Origin: Phellopilus nigrolimitatus
Lineage: Eukaryota > Basidiomycota > Agaricomycetes > Hymenochaetales > Hymenochaetaceae
Assembly (NCBI GenBank): GCA_021029095.1
Contig: JAJOHG010000062.1
Coordinates: 97,564-161,563, forward strand
Direction: 5' to 3'
Length of the DNA stretch: 64,000 bases
The notes beneath the pieces are model-generated. The model saw nothing but the letters and a program-made list of their open reading frames with translations, was not told the origin of the DNA and made no database searches. The translations under genes were made by a program, and so were the position numbers. Each line of letters begins with the position of its first letter. Position 1 is the stretch's first letter. This document shows, in pieces, positions 24,445-35,272 of this stretch.

Positions 24445-24566
24445 GGGACGTCACACATAAATTCGTGTGGCCAAGTCAACATCTTCGTTCGTTCGCGCTT
24501 TCATCCCTCCACTCACACCTTCCCCTCACATCCGTCCTTCTCCCCTCATCTTCTCCTCTTACAAAC
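24445..24566. promoter_or_regulatory. Divergent promoter between genes D and A (unit 2)
   Basis: It contains a CRE-like GACGTCA at 24447-24453, the AT-rich CACACATAAATTCGTGTG block next to it, and a C/T-rich leader at about 24511-24566 running into the gene A ATG. The arrangement is shared with units 1, 3 and 4. Function is inferred. Confidence 0.5.
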
Positions 24567-26515
24567 ATGCCTTCTTCACAGCTACCTGGAAATCCTGATG
24601 TGCCGCTGGTCCCAGTGGCCTCCTCGGACTGCAACTTTGTGTCTATTCTATTCAGCACCGCTCAAATTCTTGTACATTTTTTGCACGATGCTCTTTGACA
24701 TTGACTTGGATGCTGATAATGCGCTTTGTTAGGCTGGAGCGACAGTCGGTCAAAGCTACAATTCTCCTCATGACAATCGCCCGAACGACAATCCTTTGCA
24801 CGACACGGGTATTCTAGTAGACGAGTTTTTCCACAGGACGGAAGAGTTCACGGCCTCCGACTGTATTGACCCCGCTCTGCTAATGCTAAACCCCGCCAAT
24901 ACCTTCTCGATCGGAAATCAGGAGGTATTCGAGGCAGGTGGGGTTTTCGAACTAGGACAAGGTTCGAACCGTATGTCCTTTGTAAAGCCATTTGGTTGAC
25001 TTGTCTAATGCATGCACCACAGATAGTGGAGAGTACCAATATGGTCATCATGAAGACGGTCAACCCGACTTGTCTCCCGGCCCCGACACTCTCCCGGCAA
25101 TGCTGCCCGCACAGAGGGCCTACCCGACACCGCCGTCGGAAAGTCCACCATACAATCCTCCGACAAGTCATCCTAGCTATGACGCGTCTCCTGCGACCGA
25201 ATTATTCGCTCCATTTCCGTGGGGAGACGGGAATCATTCGCGGCCAGATCAAGGCAACGGCATGTCGACAGAAGCGACACGTACGAGCCAAGCGACGCCG
25301 CAAACGCGAAATAGAAGAGCAGCGACTACTCCTCGTATAGCTTCCTCGAGCCAGGCACTCGAGATGTGCGAACAAGGCCCTCCGCATTCATCGCGCCAGT
25401 ACGGGGCACACACCCTTTCTTCCGTGCCTACCGCTCTAGCTTTCCCAGCATCCGAGATGGACGCACAGACCATTGCTATGCCCGAATTCGTTCAAGGCTC
25501 CAGCAGCGGAGCTCCAGCAGCGCACGCCCCCCGTTCGAGCAAGGCGGGACCGTCGAGGACCGAAAAGACGAAAAAGGCTGCTCGCGCGAGTAAGTCCGGG
25601 CCTTCGAAAGCGAAAAAGACAGGGAAAGCCGTTCGTCTGACTGCAGCGAGTCCGTACGGTGCTCCAGAAGATGCTTTCAGGATGACCGAGCCAAGGGCTC
25701 CCAATCCATCTCACCAGGATCCCACTCTCTACACCTTCACCCTCCCTGCCGTCCCAGGTTTCCTATCGTCCGGGAACGATTCTAATGTACAAAACATGCC
25801 CGAGTTCGTTCAAGGCTCGAGCAGCGGAGCTGCAGCAGCAAACGCTCCTCGTTCGAGCAAGGCGGGACCGTCGAGAACGCAGAAGTCGACGAAGGCCACT
25901 CGCAAGAGCAAGGCGAAGAACACAGCGAAGGCCGTTCGTCTGACTTCAACGAATCCGTACGGTGTTCCCGAAGACGCGTTCGGGATGCCCGAGCCAAGAG
26001 CTCCTACCGCATCGCACCAGGACCACCGTCCCACCACCTTCGCCCTCCCTGCCGTCCCGGATTTCTCGGCGCCCTGGAACGATGCGCGGGCGAATGTATT
26101 GCCTGACTTCATTGAGGGCTCGAGTGGAGGAGCACCAATAAATGCTCGCGCGAGCGAGGCGGGACCGTCGAGGACGGAAAGGACGACGAAGACCACTCGT
26201 GTGAGCAAGGCAAGGCCGTCAAAGGCCAAGAACACAACGAAAGCCGCTCCTCAGGCTGCAGTTCCGGAAGCTCCGCGACTCTACTGCGATTACCCCGGGT
26301 GCAGCGCTTCATGTAAGAACATCAATGAGCTTCGTAGGCACAGAGCCGGATGTCCCTTCGGGCCTGACGGTGGGGCGAGTGCAAGGGCGAATTGCCCATA
26401 TTGCGACTTGACATACAGTCGCTTTGACGCGATGCAACGGCATTGCATAAAAGATCACCCAGGCTCTGTAGTGCCAATCAAAGAGCGCGAGAGAGGAAAG
26501 GGCAAGAAGAAATAA
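24567..26515 (+). CDS. Gene A, unit 2: repeat-rich protein with two C-terminal zinc fingers
   Basis: Exons 24567-24671, 24733-24970 and 25023-26515 join in frame to about 611 residues. The organisation is as in unit 1: conserved N-terminus, Pro/Ser/Thr-rich part, three MPEF-type repeats with Lys-rich blocks (the third reads LPDFIEGSSGG), then two zinc fingers. The first finger differs most from the other copies (CDYPGCSASCKNINELRRH), but all four ligands C, C, H, C remain. The second finger and tail are identical to the others. Substitution of non-ligand residues with retention of every ligand suggests the protein has been under selection. Confidence 0.8.
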
Positions 26516-26958
26516 GGGAATCCCGCACCCGTCTCGTATGTCATCTTCATCATCGCCGGATTCCTTTCCATTTTTTTCCACGATTTGTACAGCTTTTTTC
26601 TCCGCCTTCGCGTCCGGGGGGCATGTGACCTTGGCTTGTTTGGTCTGTCTCGATCTCTATTTTATTTCCTCATTTATGTTGTCTGCATCTTTTGAATACC
26701 GAATATTCTCGCGACTTTCTGTTTCCCTATCCATTTATCACCTTTTCCCCCCTTTGTTACCTCGATTTCTGCTTTCGTGACTAGTGTAGCCTCGGCGTGT
26801 TTACTGGACTAGGATCCTGTTTTTGTTCCGCAAGTTATGTTGTCTGTATTCATACTAAATCTCCGATCATTTATATCTAACAAGCTTCTCATCTGTTACA
26901 ATGTCTGGTTGGCGATAACGTGTCAAGCGTTCGATGTTCTTTACTCCTTTAAAACCGC

Positions 26959-26977
26959 CGCATTCGTCACGAATGCG
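26959..26977. other. Hairpin in the A/B 3' region (unit 2)
   Basis: CGCATTCG, loop TCA, CGAATGCG: a perfect 8-bp stem in the same place as the hairpins of units 1 and 4, with a different loop. The stem is kept although the loop has changed. Confidence 0.7.
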
Positions 26978-27329
26978 ACACGACTCAAGCTCGGCCGCGT
27001 AATCTTTGGTCTCATATCCAGCAAGATGCTTTTGATGATTGCACTTTGCAGAAATCTCATCTGAAAAGATCTGCTATTGGTATAGCATATTATGAGAAGG
27101 AGTTTATGCTAGATGTCATAAGAGTACTACTGTCTAGGAGAGAAATGACTGATAGTTCGACCGGAGGAAAGAGACGAAGACAGAAAGTGAGCTACTTCGT
27201 GACGATGTGAACGAGCGTGTGGCGGAGGGAAACAGAAACCGAACGAGCTCATGATGAAAGGAACTTTTCCAGAGAGTGTCCGGCATGGCATGAGAAAGTG
27301 TTATATCAAGTGTGGCTGAGACAGACCTG

Positions 27330-28014
27330 CTAAGCCGGGGCGCGCAAGAGGCACTTCACGCTTCCATGGACATTCTTCGACCACCTCTTTTTCTCGCACT
27401 CGCGTACACATTCAGAGTCGACTGGAAGGCTCCTCAACCGACGCATGAAAGAGCCAGCGTGCGCGTAGCCGATGTCTTGGAAATAGCATTCCGACTGCAC
27501 ACGTCCACACGCGCAGAAGTACCGACTACCATTGTGCGTCAGCGCATGGGTTTTGAGCGACTGGCTGGTGCGGTATGTCCGGCCGCACCCTTCGTAATCG
27601 CAAGCAAAGCTCCTCTCGGTCGAAATGGTCTACATGCTACTGGTTTCTTCTGCTTTACACGGAGAACGCACGAGGTCGAGGATAAAGTGATGCGCTGCGG
27701 ACCTGGGATGGAAGGAAATTGGATTTTGCCGCATTTGTCGTAGCGTTTGTCGAAAGTACTATTGTGTCCGGTGAAAGGGAGCCCTGACGCGAAATATTCG
27801 GTGATTGCGATAGCTCGGGAGTATCGAGAGATGAGGGTGAACGTTCTGACTCTTCTTCGCTCAGATACTCAAAGCCGTCCGAGTCTGTGTCTTGGAATTC
27901 TCTCCGCGCAAAATTGAATACACTTGGAATGAGTCCCGAAAGCAGGTTGCTACTGACAAAGGGGGCTTTTCCGAATTCGCCAAATATGTTCTCGTCTTCG
28001 AAATCGAATGACAT
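27330..28014 (-). pseudogene. Gene B, unit 2: broken C2H2 zinc-finger protein
   Basis: The frame starts with MSFDFEDENIFGEFGKAPF and stays open for about 119 codons. An internal segment of the intact copy (after the NATTNAAKSNF stretch) is missing, and a stop TAA follows in the part corresponding to CVLRVKQEK. The finger-coding region is still present downstream (about 27490-27620), but it is out of frame and rearranged. The damage differs from that in unit 1, so the two copies died independently. Confidence 0.8.
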
Positions 28015-28519
28015 CTTGTGGTCTGTGCTGTCGAGTAAGCGAGAAGCTTTCGCACAAACACCATTTTTAGGAGACGTGCCTTAGACGCAAGCAATTAAAT
28101 GTTAGTATATCTAGAAACTCATAGAGACCGGTCAAAGCAATTCAATCAACTACGATATGCTCTGTAGGCGATTGTCGCAAACGGCGTCATAGAATCCCAC
28201 TTTGGATTGCTCGGCTATATCGTTCTGGAAAAGAGTAAGGGTGCATGAGCTCAAGGTATAGACGTAATTTCGCGATAACATTCTGGCGAGCCATCGAAGA
28301 AGTCACTTGGCGGCACAGCTGCGCATGTCACTCTTCTGCTTCGCTGGAATTTTCATGCGTTATCTCCACGTAAGTTATAGTGTTTTGCGTCTTATTTTGG
28401 ACGCGATCTTTTATGGGCAAAGTTCAGAAATTTCGAGATTTATAGCCGTGGTGAAAATCCAGTTTGGCATCGATTAATTTTTTTAAAAGGCCAAATACAA
28501 ACAAACAAACAAGGCCCGC

Positions 28520-29150
28520 GCATGACGCTGTATGGTGTGCACAGCCACTGACGGGCTTTGTGATCTCCCAGGTCACATCAGCTTCCGCTCCTCTGTCCGT
28601 CCAAATTTCTTAGTCCGTGCACGACGCCAGCCTCCCATCGCCATCGCCATCGCCGCCGCCGCTCGCGGACGCTTCTCGTGACCACCCCCCTCATCATCAG
28701 CCGGTCCTCAAACGCGAAATCAAACTTTGATCGTCTTTTCTTCTCTGCTCTTTTCCAGGTTTTTCCAGATCCCAAAGCACGAGTTTCTCTAATCATCAAA
28801 CCGAAAACAATATCCGGACAGGCTTCCAAATCTCCCATAATCTGGATCAACGGGATCAACGTTCGAAGCCACGGATCTGGATCTCTGGATCTGAACGAGC
28901 TATCTAATCGCCTCTCTTTTCCCTCTCTCCCGAGCAAAGTGCAGCACCGCCCACCGACTTCGCGAACATCCTGCTGTGCAAACATGCCAAGCAGCGAGCG
29001 TCGCCCGTCGTGATCCAAGTCTCCACCAACCAACGCACTCTCAAAAAAAACGCGTGCGACGTTCGCGGCCGCTGACCCACCCCGTGCCAACGCCCGCATT
29101 CGGTCGGCGCGAAGCTCGCCGCATCATTCCAACCTATCTATCTATTAGCC
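28520..29150 (+). repeat. GC-rich repeat segment A', copy 3 (shortened)
   Basis: It matches 16400-17060 directly and 1140-1850 in reverse, but lacks the later part present in the other two copies. It joins unit 2 to unit 3 at the CTATTAGCCAGCA motif. No coding region is seen. Confidence 0.75.
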
Positions 29151-29169
29151 AGCAGCACCTCCGTACGCT

Positions 29170-29921
29170 ATCACCTGCCAGCCGAGCGGGAGCAGCGCCT
29201 CGCCTTTGAACGCACACGGCGCTGCTCCGTAAGCCAGGTACATGTACAACAGCGAGCAACCGCACTCCGACTGAAGAAAGAAAGAGGCAGCTTCTGCGCT
29301 CCGAGCTTGCGCTGCGGGGGGATTGGAAAGCTGAGAAGCGTCCAGAGAAGGGGGAGGCACGGTTCTTCGTGCTTGAAATGAGGACCGTCCTTCCGCGCTT
29401 CGGCTGGCCCTCGGGCCCCTGGTTCGGGACCTTGAGCTTGGAGCCACTGAAGCTTTCGAGCACCTTCACGCGGCCTCGTCCATTCTGCCCACGTCCGCTC
29501 AAGGGATTCGCGACCTCTCTTAATACAGGCTTTATCCTTCCTTTTTTTGTTCAGTTCCTGATGCCTGGTCCTTTGCGCGGCGCGTCGAGCGTGCCTCGAG
29601 AACCTAGCGAGGGAGGAATGTACATGTATGTACAGATATGAATAAATTTCGAGTTCTCCGGGCCGCGCTCACAGGTCCCTGTACATAAATTGTTCTTCTT
29701 GGATATAAACTTTATTATCAAAGTGATAGGGAGCCAGCATATGGAGTGATACAATTGTTTTTAAAAAGATTGCATTTCGAGAACGCGATCAAGTTCTTGA
29801 AAATGAATATGAATGAAGAGGTTAGAAAGTCATATAACAGTACATACAGGCAGTACAAAGTTGGCGTCAACGGCAGAAGCATGCGTTCCGCCTGCGAGAT
29901 ACATACAGTTGTAGTTGTGGA
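29170..29921. other. Start of unit 3: non-coding repeat sequence downstream of gene C
   Basis: It matches 18640-19416 in order, with small insertions and deletions. No frame is conserved as protein. It probably holds the gene C 3' untranslated region. Confidence 0.5.
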
Positions 29922-31146
29922 TTACAAATACTCATCGAACTTAGGCATTTCGAGGCGGGTTCCGCGCCTTGAAAAGATCATAGCTATCGGCCTGTCGGAG
30001 TCGAGCTCCTCTTCATCTTCCTCGGTGTTCTCCTCGACATTATCACTTTCGAACTCAAAGCTTCCTGGGAGGAAACAAGCGGAGAGCGGTGACGGCCTGT
30101 ATCTGGGTGGGCTGACAATATTTCTCCGCCTCTTGCTCTGGTCTATCTTCCTTTTGTTCCGGTCCATTAGGTGTCGAGAAACCGTCGTACGGATATGGAG
30201 TACAGCTTCCGGCGTAAGGAAGTTGTCGATGTAGTGCAAGCAGTAGGCGTCGACTAAAGACAGACCGATCGGTCCTTTGCGCGGTTCGTCCAAAATCCGG
30301 AGTGCTCTTTCTTGTGCTGTCTCCATAAAAGACCGTTCTATAGAGGTGTACCATTCCTTCCAGACTGCGGGGCCCCATAGCTCGGGAGGAGATACTGGCA
30401 GCTGAGAGCCCAGTTCTGGGATCCCCTTCGCATTTTCCACGGAGCTAACAGTATTCGCGGTCGTAAGGCTGTCGTCTCCTTTTAACAATCATATGTTAGA
30501 ATGCGAATCACTGAAAGTATCTAACTCGAAAGCATACCGTAAACATCCGCCACAGCTTCATCCTCCTTACCCGCACTGATCTCTTCTGCATGCTTCGGAG
30601 ACAGCCCAGGGTACGTTCTCAAAGCAGTCTTGTATTTAGCACAGTTGAAATTTTGTACTTTAGCAGCATGAACAGGACGGTGGGTCACGGCCTATAATCA
30701 GAGGCCACAGTCAGAACCTGCATCGTCTTCAAGAATGAAGTGCTTAGTACTTGCCACTATATTCGTAACCTTCGTACTGTGTTCGAATGGTACCCATTCT
30801 CCGTCGGGAGATTGATAAAGAAAGGACTCGTCAATGTGATCGTTGCTTAGTACCGTTGTCCATGGCGCCAGTACATCATACTCTTTCTCGGAATCTCCAG
30901 GATCATTGAACACGTTCTGCGTACGAAGCTAAGTGGAGCTATTAGTATGTATATAGAGTTTTCTTGATGCGAATTCGGAAATTTGAGGGTAGGAGAGGGG
31001 GGGAGAAAGCAAGTTTCAAACAAACGTACCTTCGACAGAACCGTCAATTTAGTGAGTGCCACAGATTGTGTCGCCTTGCGGGGGAAGACCTCGACACATC
31101 TTCGATACTCTGGCGGACTCGAAGCAAAGGATGCTGTGTTTCCCAT
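29922..31146 (-). CDS. Gene C, unit 3: MGNT-start protein, possibly N-myristoylated
   Basis: Exons 31030-31146, 30755-30916, 30538-30691 and 29922-30478 give about 329 residues with consistent phases. The start MGNTASFASS fits the N-myristoylation pattern better than unit 1 (Gly2, Ser6). The exon 4 blocks ELWGPAVWKEWY, ERALRILDEPRKGPIGL, DNFLTPEAVLHI and PIAMIFSRRGTRLEMPKF are conserved with unit 1 despite many changes elsewhere. Intron 2 has a GC donor (GCAAGT), while unit 1 has GTAGGT. The acidic EENTEEDEEELDSD stretch precedes the C-terminal motif. Function is unknown. Confidence 0.75.
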
Positions 31147-31689
31147 AATGTTTGGAAGGAGGAAAATCGGAATTGTATCTTTGTGCGGCGGCGGCGGCGT
31201 CGCGGACGGCGTGCGCACTGTGGCTCGATGTGAGCTATATCGTAGAATTGATATACGGAGCAAGAAGACAGCGTAAAGACCTCTATGGTCACAGATGCTT
31301 ATGAGAGTGGGTTAGATGAGTAAACGAGATGGTTCTTGTCATTGATAAAGATGAGGAGAATATCACAATGGCGTCGGACTCGTATAAGATTGTGGCGGAT
31401 CACGTGAGCGTGTTCGACAACCATTATACCATCGCCTAATTAGTTTGCTTGGGAACGCTTAAATAAAAAGACTTTAATTATTGCTAATACAGAAATACAT
31501 GGACGGTTATCCTTACAATAAAAAGACAATGGTAGCATGTAAGGTCGTAAGCAGAACGGGGAACACGTTGTGATAACCTCGTTGCCATCAGACACAAGTG
31601 CTGTACGGCGTAGATTTGAGATAATCCAGAGTGAGTCGTTTGGATTTCAGATGAGAAGGAAAGCATGAGAGTGGGGAACGCGATGCAGG

Positions 31690-34600
31690 GTGCCGCAGAC
31701 TTGTATACGCATGCCGCCATATGATATATGTGGCAGAATATTTGAGAAAGCTAGCGCCAGTGGTCGACAGGGACAAACGCTACCTGATTCCAGATTGTCA
31801 ATGCGGCCGGCTGAATCGCCATTGAGCGTTAGGAGACACTATCGCCCTCCACCTCGCTCTTCTTTCAAATTTCTGCTTTCGACTTTCCCGGTATCGAGCT
31901 TCGACCTGGCCGTACAGTTGCAAATCTTGGCCGGTCGTGATAGGCGACAGATGATAAGAGCGCTTCTCGTCGACGAAGGGCATGAAGGCTGCTCTCAAAA
32001 TGATGATGTGCTCGCATCATAATTGCAGTCACCCTCATACCACACCTCAAACTCGTCGCTGGCGCCATCTGAGCGAATACGCCTAAGAAGTCGACACCGC
32101 CACAGCAAAGGCTAATCAATTGAAGTTCGAGTGCCATTCACAGCTGTCCATAGATATGGGCTCTTATCGGAGAGAGCTTAATGATTGCGGAAATGGCGTT
32201 GATGGACCTCTGTCGCGGTCGCCGAACTTCGTGTAATGTTTGATTACTTCACTTGTGCTGAACTTGCGAAGGCGACATCAAAGGCATTCATTGCGTTATT
32301 CCTCTTCAAGTTCCGATAAGCCATATGGTTCATCTGCATAATCGGTGAAGTATGAGAATTATAGCCAAGCAGATTCGAATAGAATAACATACCTTGTCCA
32401 ATCAGAACTGGGTATCAAGAGCACGACTGATATCCGCACTGGCCATGTAGCGAAAGAGCTCGACAATCAAGCAGGTCGAGGAGTAGACGAAAGGAATGAG
32501 ATTACGTGACCATCTCTTGCTCTACAAAAACGCGAACACTGCGTGAAGAAAACAGTAGCGCCTTATGTCCAATGTTCTAAGATTTTGCTCTAGTGGACCG
32601 ACGAGAAGGCGAGAGAAAACATCGGTTGCAAAGTCCGTGATAAGAGCTTGGCAGGTGGTGAGTGCGGAAGCAGTAGAACGTCCATCGAATATGATGGCCA
32701 TGGTCATCCGAACCTTGGAAGCTGCCTTGGGTGTCGCTTCAGCTCGAGACGATGGTAAGAAACAAAGACCAGAAGAATGAAGGCTGGCATGTATATCAAC
32801 AGAGCAAGGTATCCACGAAAGTGAAGCCATTTTGATGAAGTAGGTTGGGAAACAATACATGACGCAAATTAGGAGGACGCGAAAAAACTCGTCAACGATC
32901 GGAAGAACGGTAGATGTCGAAGAGGTATCAAATAACTTCACGATGAATCGAGCGATTGAGTCTAAGCTTCCACAAGTATCGGTCTTATCCCTTGCCTTCG
33001 AAACATGCCGCACGTCAAGAGGATCTCGGGATGGACTACCAACTGACTGGACGCAGTGTACTTGCGGCGAGACGACGTCAAACATTGTGAGCGTTCCAGC
33101 GGATACAATTCTCGGACCAGATTCCAAAAAGATATGGAGACCCGTACAGTTCGGTCCTTAAGGTGTACACGCCCGCCATCGTGCTCAGATCGGAGTCGTC
33201 GTCGACGGGAGAGGGAATGATCGGGACTATGCGGCGTCACGACACGCGGACGTGACACCGATGATGAGCTGGCCGCAGCGCAATCAGCTGCAAATTCTGC
33301 TTAAAAAAGATATCTTGGATCTGGCTTGCTTCGTCGTATATCCTGTGCTCGGTACATCTGCGCTCCTTTGCCGTCATTGTCGAGCTCAGTCGGCTTCGAG
33401 AAAGAAATCAATCAAGCAAGGCTCGCCGCTCGCGGAATTTTGACTCACCAGAAGCCTCGACAATGCACTTCAGCCATGGAGCCCGTATGGTGCTAATGTG
33501 GACCTCGCAGAAGGGTGCTGGACGGCGTTCACGGTGAAGTTAGTGAGTTTGTCCTTTGGTTTCGGCCTAATTTCTTATCAATATAGCGTAGCTTAGAAAA
33601 ACAAAATAGTGACCTGCCATTGCTGTCTGCTGGATAAAGCGCGGCCATCGATCACGGATTATGGTAGCTTGGACCATCTAGGGAACTGAAGGTGCAAGTT
33701 TACGATAAAGAGCCATCGTAGAATCCAAGACAGGCTCGAGTGCTTACCTTTGACTGGCGGAGTAAAGGTGCGAATCTTCAACGTCGAGAGAGTAATCGAG
33801 TTCACTCACAACTCTGCTACACAGACCGTTCACTTTTAGCATCGTAGAGAAAGTATCCCGGATGCGAACTAACCTCAGCATTTGGAGCGTCCTCGCCATC
33901 TTGCCATCTCCGGCTATCTCGCCATCTAGTAGGATGACGCTACAAAAGATGAGCTTAGGTATCACTAGAGAAACCCCAGGAGATACGTACATAGATGATA
34001 GACCAATGATAGAGTAGACGTCGGTAAGTAGTTTGGGACTTTCTGAACTAATTCGTCGAGCTGATTGCTATTACGGTATGTATCCTGTAGATGGAGTTAG
34101 ACTTCTGAATAACAATAACAATAGACAGACACACAATATGTTCGATGCTTGAGACTTTCCGCATGGCCAATGCTTGATAACCCAACACGAAACGACTTGA
34201 ATCACTGTCTTTGCGATGTTGCCTGGCGTCTGCAGATTGAGTGAGTACAGAATATTGGCTAGACGGCATAAGAGAATACTCACCGAAGTCGCGTGCAGGG
34301 AGTCGTCTACTTTCCAGCTCAAGCAACTTGACTGGTTGAAACGGCCCGTCAAGTAGCAAGACGAAGGGAACTTCCTTGAGCTGAGACCGCGAGTTATGCA
34401 GCGTTGCTTGTCGAGTTTCCTTTGAGATCGATACTCATGGAATTCCGCGCAGGGGCGATGGTACTGAGCTGCAAGTTGGCTAGACGACAAGAGGGAATGC
34501 TCACCGAAGTGTAGGGAATCGGCCATCGTGCGGTTCGCCTGTTGAAACAGCCCGTCAACCAGCAAGATGAAAGGAACTTCCTTGCGTTGAAACCGCGAGT

Positions 34601-35050
34601 TATGCGGCGTTGCTTGTCGAGTTTCCTTTGAGATCGATACTCGTGCAACTCCGCGCAGGGGCGATGGTACTGAGCTGCAAGTCCGCACCACAGGTCTAAG
34701 CAACGGTGGATTTCTATCTTCCTCGACAGGTTGAAACTACCAGCTGGTGCACTACGAAGCCCCAAGATGAACCTAGAGATCCTGAGCTTGACATCGCACT
34801 TACTTGGACAGATATTGAAGGATCGCTGTCAAAATTCAAACCCTCAGTCCCCTCGCGCGAGATTGAAGGAAAAATAATCCAGTACATACCTCAAGTCTAA
34901 GAGAAAATCAAAGCAAAGGTACGCTTTTCTCATGTTTCCCGATAGGATATGTTGAATCGTCGTCCGCTGAGCCATTGTGGCTCTGTGACTGAGCTTGTCT
35001 AAACGATTCTCAACTCGACTAGAAAGCTCGTCGACACACAGATACCTATC
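31690..35050 (-). pseudogene. Region D, unit 3: degenerate multi-exon gene with an internal tandem duplication
   Basis: It has the same conserved blocks as units 1 and 2 on the minus strand, from about 34975 (MAQRTTIQHIL) down to about 31690. About 196 bp around 34300-34675 are duplicated in tandem; the block with TTGCAGCTCAGTACCATCGC occurs twice. The longest open piece is 32522-33127 (201 codons), with a hydrophobic middle (VLLICVMYCFPTYF) and the conserved MTMAIIFDGRSTASALTTCQ. No complete frame is found. Confidence 0.45.
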
Positions 35051-35139
35051 TTTGTAACCTGGACGTCTTACTGGCCGGGTTCGGAGCTAGAATGTCGATG
35101 GTTGTTACTGAAGACCTGGTTCTCGGGGGGTTCGTTCGG

Positions 35140-35272
35140 GTTGCAGTCACGGGACGTCACACATAAATTCGTGTGGCCAAGTCAACATCTTCGTTCGTTC
35201 GCGCTTTCATCTGTCCACTCACACCTTCCCCTCACATCCGTCCTTCTCCCCTCATCTTCTCCTCTTACAAAC
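35140..35272. promoter_or_regulatory. Divergent promoter between D and A (unit 3)
   Basis: It has the same CRE-like GACGTCA, AT-rich block and C/T-rich leader as the other units, here inside the palindrome arm. Its mirror image lies at 43497-43629. Confidence 0.5.

Larger units (their letters stand above)
18640..28510 (-). repeat. Duplicated multi-gene unit 2 (C-D-A-B read left to right)
   Basis: It is head-to-tail with unit 3 and inverted to unit 1. It contains gene C with a mutated start, degenerate D, intact gene A on the plus strand and broken B, then the GTTTGTTTG landmark (reverse) and A' copy 3. Homology with unit 3 begins near the CCACCTGCCGGCCGAGCGGG motif (18646) and its counterpart at 29174. 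Confidence 0.85.
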
